Positions 50,701 through 62,700 of a DNA stretch of 64,000 nt are shown piece after piece. Position 1 is the first letter of the stretch, and each line of letters starts with the position of its first letter. Below the pieces are notes generated by a model. The model was given only the letters and a program-made list of their open reading frames with translations. It was not told the origin of the DNA and did not search any database. The stretch comes from Apteryx mantelli (taxonomy: Eukaryota; Chordata; Aves; Apterygiformes; Apterygidae), in NCBI RefSeq assembly GCF_036417845.1, contig NC_089982.1, positions 47,765,684 through 47,829,683 of the forward strand, in the 5' to 3' direction. The translations under genes were made by a program, and so were the position numbers.

Positions 50701-53700
50701 GTTTGGGGATCATAAAGGTGTCTTTTAATTTTCTAGTGAAACTGGCTCATAGACAAATGTTAAAAGTGTGCCAAATCATTGTTTGTTCATGCTTTGCAGA
50801 GCTTATTAGAGATTTGTTGGCATGTTTATTATTATCAGATGCTTGAGCTCCTTGGAGATATCCTCATGCTAGCTCCCAAGGTCTTATTTTAAATCTAGTT
50901 TTCATTTTCTAGTTCAACATATTTCTGTACTGTAAAGGTCAATTAAAACAAGAATCTAACAAAATGTGCAGTGTAATGGCCTATTAAAACAAAAAAGAAT
51001 TGTTTTTTATGGTAATTACTATAGCATAAATAGGTGAGGCTCTTGCATTTAATAGGTAATGCTTACATTTAATGCCTTTCTTTCACCCTCCTACTTATAA
51101 TATAATTATACATGTTTTTAAAAAACCTGCGTCACTTCTGCATTCAAGGTAGTTGTTGTCACTTAGTGACTGATCTTGAAAGGTGCCAGGTCATGATTTT
51201 TCTTAGTTTAAAATTGATAACATCAACAAATATCTTAGTTTGGTGACATGATATATTTCCAGTGGCACTGCTGTTGTGGGAGAGTGATGGGACTGAAAAT
51301 GCTTGGCTGAGAACAGAACAGTTTACAGTGGTTGCACTCTGGATAAGTAAAGGCAGTGATATATTAGTAATTACCTGGGATGATATGTAGACTGATCTCT
51401 GGTAGCAGGGGGCTGCTGGTTAGCAGATACAGTGCTATATGCTTATTTCTCCAAGTGTTAGAGAAATGCAACTTAGGGAGTTGAGTTAGAAAAAGTATAC
51501 ACGTCTGGCTTTAATACAGAGAGTAATCCTTGAAAAGGTACATCTTTTATTTAAAATAAGAAGTGATAAAGGATGGAAGCAGTAAAATTAAAACAAAAGC
51601 CCCAAATCTGATACATGATCGTGTTAAAAGTCTCTAGGAATGCAAGAAAAGTTTGCAAACTATTAAAATAGTCCAAACTTCCTCCAGGTGTTTCTTCTGG
51701 AGTTTTTAATCTCTTGATACAACTGTTGGCCTATCAGTTGCAACATTCCAAAAGACTCTTCAGTTAAAAGTCCTTCCTAAAGGATACTAGATTAGGGCCT
51801 GATGGTTGAAGAAACCACGATTGCCCTATAGATGAATTCTTACTGCAACTTCAGGATGTTTAGCTCTTCTTACTGAAGAATAGTATCTGTGGAAAAAAGG
51901 TAGTGAGAACTACAATTCCCACTATTCCCCTACAGTTCCATAGTGGGATCAACCAAAGTGCCTGACAGTTCAGTGCTAAGGAATTGCTAATTGCTAAGGA
52001 AGCTAATTACTAATGTAAAGAAACAAAATGTAACCCAAGTTCTTATTTTAGACCGAGGTATACCAGTGGTCTTTCCCTGGCCCTCTTCCTGTTATATAAC
52101 TTAGAGAAGAGGTTAAATGAATAAATACTTGACTAAAAATATCTAAAATACATAAAATGTGCTAATAGTAAAAAGATACTATAAAATAGGCACTTCTAAC
52201 TTTTTTGTTTTTGTTTTTAACCCTAATTTAAGGTAGAATTATAGGTGATTATAGTAAAGGTGGCAGTTTGTTTAAGCTGAATCACTAACAATACTTTACA
52301 AAATAGCATCGGGTGACCCTTTCCTCATGGAGTAACAAGGTGCTAGTCTTATAAGCACACTTCAGTGCTTTATACAACAATCATACAAGTAAATACTAGG
52401 ACAGAACTGTCTGTATTTTAAAGCTACTCATATTTGTGAAGGATAGGATTATGGTCCTAATCAGTTTCTCTTACTTTTTATGGGGCTTTCTTAAACAGAA
52501 ACAGAGAAGAAAAAGTAATTTTTAAAAAGAAAAAGATAGAAGCTAGTTGTAAGGAGGAAAAAAAAAAAAGGCAGGGGAAGTACCTGAAACAGATGTTAGC
52601 CTTTTAAAATGACTGTATTACAAATTAATTGGATAAGCAAAGGGGCAAATTGTACAATAAGAAGACATTTTCAATGAACTGAATTACTTTTAGACATAGG
52701 ACTTTCTTCATGAGAAGAAAGGGTTACTGCTGTACAGATTCTGAGTCTATACATACATAACAAAAATAGCTTTTCTTGTCTGCCGGGGTTTCCTGTAAAA
52801 TCCTGGTAGTGATGCTGAAATGTTAGTCATACAAAGCTAGGTAGCACGTCTTCAGAAAGACAAAGCTATGCAAGGTAATGAGCTTATTTTATGCTCTTGG
52901 ATTTTTCTCAAGTGGGGAATGACTGCTTGGTGGAAGAAGATAACCTGGCCATGAAATCCTTTTATACAGTATGGTTACTGTTTGCCTGACTGACAGGCGA
53001 GTGAGGAGTTAACAGGACTGAAGTTTGTCAATTGATATGCAAAAGAACTGATGTGCGCAAAGCTGTTGAACAGAGGACTTAACAGGACTAAAGTCGTCTA
53101 CCAACCGATATGCGCAAGGACTGACATGCGCAAGGCTGCGGAATGGCAGCATTAACAAGACTGCAGAAGTGAAGTCTGCCACCTGGAATCCGCACGGACC
53201 CCCGGGGAGGGAAGAAGCAATACGGAGGTGCTGGGGTCTTGCCTCGCTAGCAGGGTCCTCCCGAGCAGACAAACTGTCCTGTGATTGCGAAACTCGCAAA
53301 AAGTCGGCAAAAGCAGTGTTTGCCCAGAGCCCCAGCTGTATTAAAAGAGGCTTGGCAGCTAGGAGAGTTTGGGCAGGCACGGGAATGTGACCTGATCATC
53401 CTCTCCGGCTGGACCGTGAGTATCCCCCCCCTCCCCTTTTCCTGGGACGCTGGGTGAAGGGAACTCCTCGAGGTTGAGAGCCCTCTCACTAGGAGAGTGA
53501 ACAAGAAAGCTTTCAAGTAGGGATAAGCAGTCCTTCCAATTAATAACACAGTAATCGACGGTTTCAGGTTATCCTTTCTAAATTAGTAACTGATGGTTTT
53601 GTGTTATCCTTTCTAAATTAGTAATTGCATTATTTTAATGGATGTTACTAATCCAAAAACTTGTGTGAGGAAATAAACATCTTTTTTATTATTATTACTA

Positions 53701-56700
53701 TATTACTGTCTCAGTTGTTGCTATTGAACCTTCATAGCATGACAGTGTGACACTGACTTAAAAACGAGGCACATACTTCTGAGATATTGCCATATTACAG
53801 ATAGCAATTAGCCAGTGAAGAAAATCCAGTTCAGTATATTTGCTATCTACAAATTGATAAAGTGGGCAGTTAGTTTTGTTTAAAGAGTACAAATGAGCAA
53901 TGACTCCTAAAGAACTTATCACCAGTACTTTTAGATACCCATTTAAACAAGTATATCAAAGTCACCAAAGAAAGTAATGTAAAGTTTTAAGAAAATATGA
54001 GGCACTTTTTTCCGAATGTGCCTTGAAAGTCACTTAAGAAAAACAAAAAAAAAAAGATGAAAGGTGAAAAAATTAGTAGTAGGGGAAATGGCTTAAAATG
54101 CTTGCACAGGTTGCTGTCCTATGATACTAGTGAGCTGTCCCAGGGAGGCCATGTTGCCGTGGAAGTGATACAGCTATGTGAGAGAGATTGTACTGGGCCT
54201 AGTTTCTGTCGTGTGCTATAAATGTAAATTTGCGGTGATAACCAATTTATAAAAAATTCTAAAAATTGATAAGGTGCCTGTGTTCTTATATAGCTGAAAA
54301 AAATACAAAATATTCTTAGACAGGTGGTCTTAATTGCTGACCCCAAATCCCTTAAAGTGAAAGGAAAGACTTCCATTGTCTTGACTGGAAATTACATCTT
54401 GGCTGTTAGAATTTGATAATATGAATTGTCAGTGTTTTATTTATCCCTATAATAGACTGCTGTTACTGAGCTCTTTTATTTTTTATGGGGGAAAAATGGT
54501 TCAAATAAAACCAGAGCCTTATAATATTGTGTGGCACTAAATCATTCTAAAAACTTGCTTTTTCCCTTTTCTACAACAGCAACAAATTCATAGCTTCTTA
54601 CTCCTAGTCGTCATTGAATAACAGGTCTATGTTTAATTGGAGTAGCTTCTGTAGTTGTAGTTAAAATAAGAAGAGTTCCATTTTTGTCTCATTTTAGCAC
54701 ATCAAAGATAATGAAACACACAAGTAAAATTTTGTAAAATTCTTAAGGCTTTCTAATGTAAAAGGGATTTATGCAAAGAGATAATTGTGAATTATTTTCC
54801 TAGTCATGAACTGGCACATAGCTATGACAGTTAATAGTTGTGACTTTTAATGCTCCTTTTAAACAGTGTACTGGAGCTTGGTAAATGAAATCATCAGCTA
54901 TTAATGTGCATGCTGTTTCCTTAAAACAAACTTGCAGGAAATGTTTAGCGCATTCCTAATTGATAGCAGTAGGCAAGAGTTTAAAGTCCCCTTTAAAAAA
55001 GGGGGGGGGGGCTACTTAAGCCTGTGTTGTACCATTAATGGAACTTGAGAATTGGAAATGCCTAACAGAAACAAAAGCTGCCAAAATAGCTATATTAACT
55101 GAATTGAGCTGTAAGAAAAAAGCTTTTGAAAGACACAGCTTTCTGAAAATTGAAGAAAATTAGTGAATAAATGCTATTAGGAAGTTACATAAATAGCTGA
55201 CTTAAGATTGCACTTAGTGAAATGTTGTCTTCATCTAGCTGTAAATATTTAAAATGCCCATCCTTCCTGATATGCAGCAAAGAGAGAATAAAAGGAAATA
55301 GACACATGATATTGGGTTTCTTTGGTCATGTGTAGTTTGATCTAGTAATTCTTTCTGTATCTAGAAAATAATCCACTTTTTATGATATGCAATGTTTTTC
55401 ATTTAAGAAGTAGGGCACTCCCTCCATTCTTCTCTCTGCTTTCTAGGAGCTGAATGTATCAGGTGAGTGTATAATAAATACATAAACAAAATAGATGGGA
55501 CAAAAATCAGACTTGTCCTTTGCTTAATTATACTGTCTCCCAGTAGAACACACTTTAAAATATAAAACATCTTAAAGCATTGGTGATCTGTAAAAGGATT
55601 GCTTGAAAGAGTCTGCTCCGCTCCTTTGCCACCTGTGTATTTTTCACTTTATTTCTTTTATTAATTTTTAATTGACCTGCAGTTTTTGCCTTGGTCGTAG
55701 GCACAGAAAAGCAGAAAACAACATATGGCAGTTGTTAATTACATTGTTTATGGCATTATTGAAAGTGGCTTTGATATGATAACAGGGTTGGCAATGTGAG
55801 GACTGAAATCTTTCCTTTCATATTTGATGACATTTTGCCCATTTTAACAGAAAATTATCTGGTGAAGTAGTCTATCAATTCTTTCATTCTTCTCTGGGGA
55901 CCTTAGAACGTATGGTGGAAGACTAGCACTTCAAGAGAAAAAATTCTAAGTGAGATAGACCAGGAGTGTGTGTTACTTAATGATCAGTTTTGACATTTGC
56001 ATAATAAATTTTAAAGACTACCTGAAAATTGCTGTGTTTTGGAGTATTTCTAACTTGGGGAGGAAAAGGTTCTTCCCTGTGAACTGAGCACTATGTGAAC
56101 AAGTCATATGCTGCCATACTACTGTTAATGACTGGAATTATTGCACATGCGTACTGCCTTGGTTAGATCAGAATAGTTCACAACTCTAAAAAATAGACTA
56201 GTCTAATGCTTGGAAGCATTGTTAAGGTAAATACCCTCAAGAACTTTGTTTTTTCCCAGGGTTCACTTTGGTATGAATGGTTCCATGTGCATTAATCATG
56301 ATGGAAGCAAAGACAGAAATGGAGCACTACCAGTTTTGGAGATACAGCTTACAGAGGATACAGTTTGTTTTTTTGAGGCAACAGTAGAGTATAGGTAAAG
56401 TAAAAACTAATGAAATTAAACCAAGCTCTGTGTGTTGTTTTTTTTTATTTTTTTCTTTTTATAACATTTTGATTTTTCACTATGTTATTAATGGAATTTT
56501 TTGAAGTGCTTAGATTGCCATTGTAAAAGAAATACAATACCTAAACATATCATGTTTATGGGTATGGAAGTCTAGTATCTGTTACTTTTTGTATCAGTTT
56601 ATATACAGGTAAAGTAGTTTTATGCAATACCTTTCTAAATAGTATCAAGACTGATAATTAAATTTGGATTGAATTCTGTCCTCTGATTTGACTGCTGAAC

Positions 56701-59700
56701 CCCATTACTCCTTTAATTTGCATTCAAGTCTCAATTTCTTAACAAAAACAAGAATGTAAGGGTCTTCGTATTTGCCAGTTACTGGTTTTAAATTTTTATG
56801 TCCCCAAGGTTGTGTTTTTACTTTTGTTTTCTTTTTGAAAGCAAATTGATGTAACTGTTCTAATTAACATTAACTTGATATATTCATCCATCAGCACTGT
56901 ACTTCTCACTGCTAATAAAACTAATAGCAAACTTGATTTAAAAGCACTCGAGGCTCTTGGATGAAAGGGAAATTTGTAGATTCACATATGTTACTTGAAT
57001 TAATGTTACGAAACATAACAGCTTATGCAAATCTGAGACTTCTTGCACTGAATTATTTTGAAACTTTGTGCTTCAACTTACAATTAGGCTTAACCTAATA
57101 AAATCGAGGTTTAATAGAATGTATCTTTTATTGTCATGTTGAAACTACTGGACCATGTACTCTTACGGTTAGTTATGGTTGATGATTCAAAAACATGATA
57201 TTTCCATGTTGAAAATAGTTTTAAGGCAAGAACCTGGCAATTATTTTTCAAGCTAACATGAACAAGATGATTTCTTGTGTGTTGGGCCAGATGCTAGCAT
57301 GCTCCATGCATGTATCATTGAGCTGTTTTGTTTTTTCAAGATTTTTTTTTTTTTTTTTTAATGCCTCTGCCTGTCATTGGTATTTTCTCGGTTTGTTTTA
57401 TCTGCATATAATGTACCATCATATCTTAAAATGTTGTTTTTAAAACCATATTGGTAAATTAGCATATAATTAAAATAAAAAATACACTATGTCTTACTGT
57501 GCCTTCTCTTCCAGAATTGCAGCTGAAAGTGAGCAGAAAGTGAGAATGATGGAAAGTTTGGATGTCTGCTCTCCAAAATTTAGCTGCTTAAGAGCAGAAA
57601 GTGAGATTAAGCAGCAGAAAACCCACATGTTGTGTGATGTGTTACTGGATCAAGCAGTGTTACCTGGAGTGGGAAATATCATAAAAAATGAAGCACTATT
57701 TGACAGTGGCCTCCATCCAGCTGTTAAAGTGGGTGAAATGTCTCAAGATTGTTTTAATGACAACACAGTATTAGGAATATAAATATATGCTTATATAATG
57801 TTTTGTCATCTTCTCCTCTTTTAAACCTTCCTTTGTTTTTTCATTTCTTATTTTTTAAGTTCTTCTAAGACCTTAAACTCATGTTTTATCATTATAATCT
57901 GGGATATTTGTCGTAGAACTCCTTAGGACCTCTTTCTGCTACTCCTGTCTCCCAGACTGGACATATTTGTAGGGGCTATTTTCATAGCTTCTTCTTCCAT
58001 TTACTGTGCTGTTAGCTGGGATCATTTGCTTTTTTTTTTTTTTTTGTATTATCATACTTCTTTGCTTTGGATCCTCAAGCATGTATCTGCAAACTTCTGT
58101 GGAGAACAGTCTGTTTGCGAATGAGTCTGAAATTATATAGATTGTAAAGCAAAGCTGATGAAAACAGTAACTGGAAGTCCACAACATTTTATATATATAT
58201 ATTTTAAATGTAACTTGTATGAAAGATTTCATAGGATCAGTCTGGATTTGAATCTTATCTAGAGTTGTATGATGATACCCATTCTGAAGTGAATGGATAT
58301 TCCTTACAGTTTGGGGAAGGTTGTCTTTGCATTCCTAGCAGCTTATAATTTCTGAGACTTAAGTATTGCTGTAGAAAAGAGCCTTGAGTCCTGTTTTCTC
58401 TGGGGGTATGTTACTGTAAAAATTGCACTGCTGCTATGCTTGGCTTATTTGAACGAAAGTTAAAATCAACAGGAGCTATAGCCTTCCTGTGTATCCAACA
58501 GCCAAAGTTGGATGAATAGGTTAGAAATTGCGCTCTGTCATGTGCTTGCATGCTCTCTCTCAATTAATATTATTAACGAAACAAAATGGTAAATGAACCA
58601 TTCTCCCTCCACAGCCTTATCAATACCTGGTTTCTGTGGACTTTGAATGCTGGTTCTACAGAAACTACAGAGAAATCCCTTCCATAGGCTTCTCCAGAAT
58701 ATCTTAAAAAAAAAAAAAAAAAAAGTTAGAAAGGACATCCTGGAGGTTTATTCTAATGTCCTTCTCAAAACAGAACTAACTTTCATGTTAAATCAGACTG
58801 CCTGGGATCTTATGCAGTGGAGCTTCAAAAATCCTCAAGGATTGAGATTCCACAGTCCCTCTGGGCAAACCACTTCAGTGCTTAATCCACGCCTAGGTGT
58901 TAATCAAAATGCACTGGGGTGTGTCCAGCATGTGAGCTGGCAGAGGAAAGAAAAATATGACTTAGAATTTTGATATTCTTAACAAAAATGTGTCTTCTTG
59001 ATACATCTCTCTAACTGTGGTGCCTTTGGCTCAAGTATTCTTCTTGAAGATCTCTCATGGAAAAGGGCCTATCTGATGATAGTTAAGTCATGTCATAAAA
59101 TCCCCTAGGAAACCAAGAGAGAACTATAAGTTGTTAACTCCGTGAAGTTAAAACTCATGTTAGTGTCCTATGATGAGGAACTCTTAGGTCAATGTAGAGG
59201 AAGACCACTGAAACTTTTTATCTAGTATGTCTTTCAGGGGTTAGGCAAAGTACACTATTTCGTATTCACACAATGAGTTTGTGTAGAGTTATATGTGCAA
59301 ATATACTATTTTACTGAGATATTACATAAAACGTGTAGCCAGAGAATTCATCATAACAGGAAGCAACGTAATTCCATATTGGCTGAAGATGTCTGGATGG
59401 CCAGTGTATTACAGGTCTTCCTACTGTTGTTGCTTAGCATACTAATATTGTAAAAATTGTGCTTGTCTTATTCACAGGTTTGCCAACTGAGAGATGAGCA
59501 TATACGTCACTTGGTGAAAATGACACGTGACTTTGCCCTCCTTTTTTATAAGGTAAGGCTTTGTGTTTTTGAGAAACCTCCAAAACTTGGCTCCAGCATG
59601 TTTTTAGTTGTATGTAACCTTCTAGTGGAAATAGTAAAAAGGTGCAACAAGACAAATGTTTCAGTGAATGAGAATCTTGGTTTGGGTGCTATTCACTGTG

Positions 59701-62700
59701 AATTGTCAAATGAGGGAGAGGTGGTGGAGTCTAGCCTGTCTTAAAGACTGTGCAGAACCTTGGCACCGTTGCAGCAGATGAGTTTGACGCCATGTTGCCT
59801 GGCGAGTGAGTTCAGTTCTGCTGTGCATGTGCTGTAAAGTCACTCTGAGCATGTCAGAATTGATGTATATCGAGCACATGTTTACAGGCAAGATAACTAC
59901 ACCATAAAGGTCATCTTTCAACAGGAAACTAAGAATTGCCTTGGGGAAGTATGAAGGTAATTGAATTAATGTGGCTTCATTTATGAAACTTTGAAATAGT
60001 AAATTTTTTGACTAATAGAAGCCAATTGTCAGAAGTTACAATCTAAAAAGTTAATTTTGTATAGTTAACAACAGGGAGTGTACCCAGGTATAGAAGACAA
60101 GGGATTAAAACTAGTTTTGGAAAGTAGTTCGCAGGCGTGTGGGAAGTGTCCTGGTGAGATGTTTGGCTGCCAAATGCAGCTGATGAGTAGGGTGCTGAGA
60201 TTCCTGTCAAGATATTATTAATCATGGGGAAAAGCCTTGTAGCAGAATCTTTCTCCATCTTTCATGTAGTGAGTTGAATCTTGATACATCTGAAACAACT
60301 TTTTTGGTTGCTAGAGGGGAGAAGTTCAAGGTTCTCCCAACTGCCACAACATCAGTAGCATTTGTTTCTTCCCCTGAAAACCAGTAATTCCTGGTTCATG
60401 GTGGCAGTTGCTCTTTAACTTTAAAAATAGAGAATTTGTCCTAATTCTTGTAAGGTTTTGTTTGGTTTTGCTTTTTTTCCTGCTTGCAGAGAAATGAACA
60501 GCAGCAGTGAAATGGCTGTTTCTCTCAGCATTTGTTCACAAAAGGCAAGCAGCTAGTCTTTGTTAGATGAGGAGGAGGGCACTTAGTTAATTTTCCTAAT
60601 GCAGTCTTTCAGTCATGGAGGCTAAAAATGTGACCGTTTAACAGACTGCTTAAATTACTGCTTCTCCCCCAACCCACTGAAGAGCAGTGTTTGGTCTCTC
60701 CAGGCTAGGGAAATCTCACTCTCCAAACTTCATACTGGTGAAACCTACCAGCAAAGAGATAGCACCCAGTTCTGCATCAGCTATAATACTGGGAGATTTA
60801 GATGTGCCACAGGCTTTTAGAGTGACAATAAACAAATAGCTTAAACTTCTGTAGCTCTGTTTACCTATTTTCAAAATTTTTATACTCTATACTTAAAACA
60901 GTATTTGCTATTCAAGTCTTTTTAAAGGATGAGCTAAGCCCCCAAAGCCCCTTTCAGATAATATCATAATGAAAATAGATTAGTAAGAGTGGTAGTACTT
61001 CATCATTGTTTATAGAATGTTCTTATACTATAATTATTATTCTAGTAATAATACTGTATTATTATTTCAAGTAACCCCTTACAGATCCAAAGATGTGCAA
61101 TCTTATTCATGTAAATACCTGTTGCTTTTGTTTGGCTTTTAACTTACTGAGGGGTGGGAAGCTCTACGGATAAGAAATTAACTCCAACCTTAAGGAGAAG
61201 TCTATGAAAAAACAAACTGCTTGCCAGTATTCAAGCAAATATGTAACAGCAATTCTTTCTGGCTGGATTACTGGATAGTGAATTGTACTTTCAAAAGCAG
61301 AAACAGCTGTCATTCAGCGAGGCTAATTAGTACGGGTGCAGCAGGAGCAAATATGTTGAGCTCAAAGTCACCTGTATTCTCAGAAAACTCCATGAGTCCT
61401 CAAGCATTGTGGAGCTAGAGCCTGTCAGAGCTGGGCTGGTTTTGCTAGGCAAGCTCTGATAACATCTGAACTGTGCTTATGGAACTGTGACTATGGTGCT
61501 GATGCCTATGTAGCTCTCCAGAGTTGGCTTGGCTCTCCTACTTTGTTTTCTGTTTGTTTTTTCACCAGTTTTATCAAAGGTATGCCTATGCTGACTCCAT
61601 GCAAATTCTCTCATGAAATGTTCCTGCTTGTCAGCCCTCTGGAGGCTACTTAGGTCACTGTGTACTAGGCTAGACTGTGCTTCATTTAATATGACTTTCT
61701 GCCACAACCTGGGAAGCCTGCTGTGGCTCTTCATGGGCCAGCTTGCATCTGGCATGGCCTGGGCTGAGGTGAAGCTGAGAACTTTACTGGGCTCAGGCTG
61801 GCTCATACAGAGTCTCTGGAATCTCTCTGCATTGTGCCATTCTCCAGGTTTTGGGAAGTTTGATTAACCCAGATTGTAGTGTCAGGCCTGAGCTGGCTCT
61901 GGGTTTTTTTGGTGGTTGTGTTTTGTTTTGTTTTTTTTGCTCTGTTGGTGCTCGTGAACTCTTTAGGAACACTCCTGCAGGGGCCAGGTCAAAGACTGGT
62001 ACTGAATCAGAGTTAGCTGATCCAGCCAGACTCAGGATGGATCCCTGGCATATGTTTGCCTGTGCTGTGCAAGTATGTTTTTTGTTTGTTTATTCTCCTT
62101 TTTATGATTTGGAGAATTCCAGACCCTGTTATCCTAGATTTAGAGTCAACTCTTCTTACATAAGTCTGAAGTACAGACAATAGTGTTTATGAGTATCCCT
62201 TAAATATCTTTGTGTAGTAATTCAGCTGTCAGTTTACATATGTGGGGGGGGCTTTTTTTTCCCTCCTTTTTTTTAATGTTGGCTTCAGTTGAAATGAAAT
62301 TTACTGGGGTGAAATTGGGTCTTTAACTTGCATTCCAAATATGTTCTGCTTTAGTGCCGCAAAACGGGGTCTCCAATCTACAAATACTACAAAGTATACA
62401 GGCGCCCTGCCTGTGGTCAGTGCAATGAGAAGATAACTATATGTCATTTAGGAGAGAACAACAGGATGACCTACTTCTGCTATCGATGTCAAAAGGCTGA
62501 TCCCCAGCTTGTCAATGTTAGGTATGATTGTGATTCTATAACACCTTTGAGCATAGCTGTCGTCTGAAAAGTGCCGTAACAGTAAGAGGACATTAATTCT
62601 CAAATACAGTGGATCCTTGTGCATTTTATATCTAAAGTCTTTTGACTTTACAAAAGCAAATATTTTGGCCATTGGTGTTTACAAATGTTTAAAAACTGTG

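Larger units (their letters stand above)
52991..53752 (+). mobile_element. Solo LTR of an avian endogenous retrovirus
   Basis: The element starts TGACAGGCG and ends GTGTGACA, fitting the TG...CA rule, and is flanked on both sides by CTGAC (52,986-52,990 and 53,753-53,757), a 5-bp target-site duplication. A TATA-like box TATTAAAA lies at 53,339-53,346 and a poly(A) signal AATAAA at 53,672-53,677, in the order expected of U3, R and U5 on the plus strand. The block is richer in GC and CG than its surroundings. No internal retroviral gene is present, so it is a solo LTR left by recombination. The family was not identified. It lies in sense orientation within NEIL3 intron 2. A GTGAGT donor-like site occurs at 53,416, about 45 bases after the expected start of transcription. 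Confidence 0.85.
50146..56259 (+). other. NEIL3 intron 2
   Basis: The longest intron, about 6.1 kb, from GTAAGA to TTTTCCCAG. It contains the sense-oriented solo LTR at 52,991-53,752, an A-rich tract near 52,557-52,570 and a G run near 55,002-55,010. Otherwise I recognise nothing in it. Confidence 0.85.

Noticed and set aside
53169..53390. Open frames on both strands within the LTR
   Set aside because: They lie in U3/R regulatory DNA, have no retroviral protein motif and arise from the higher GC content there.
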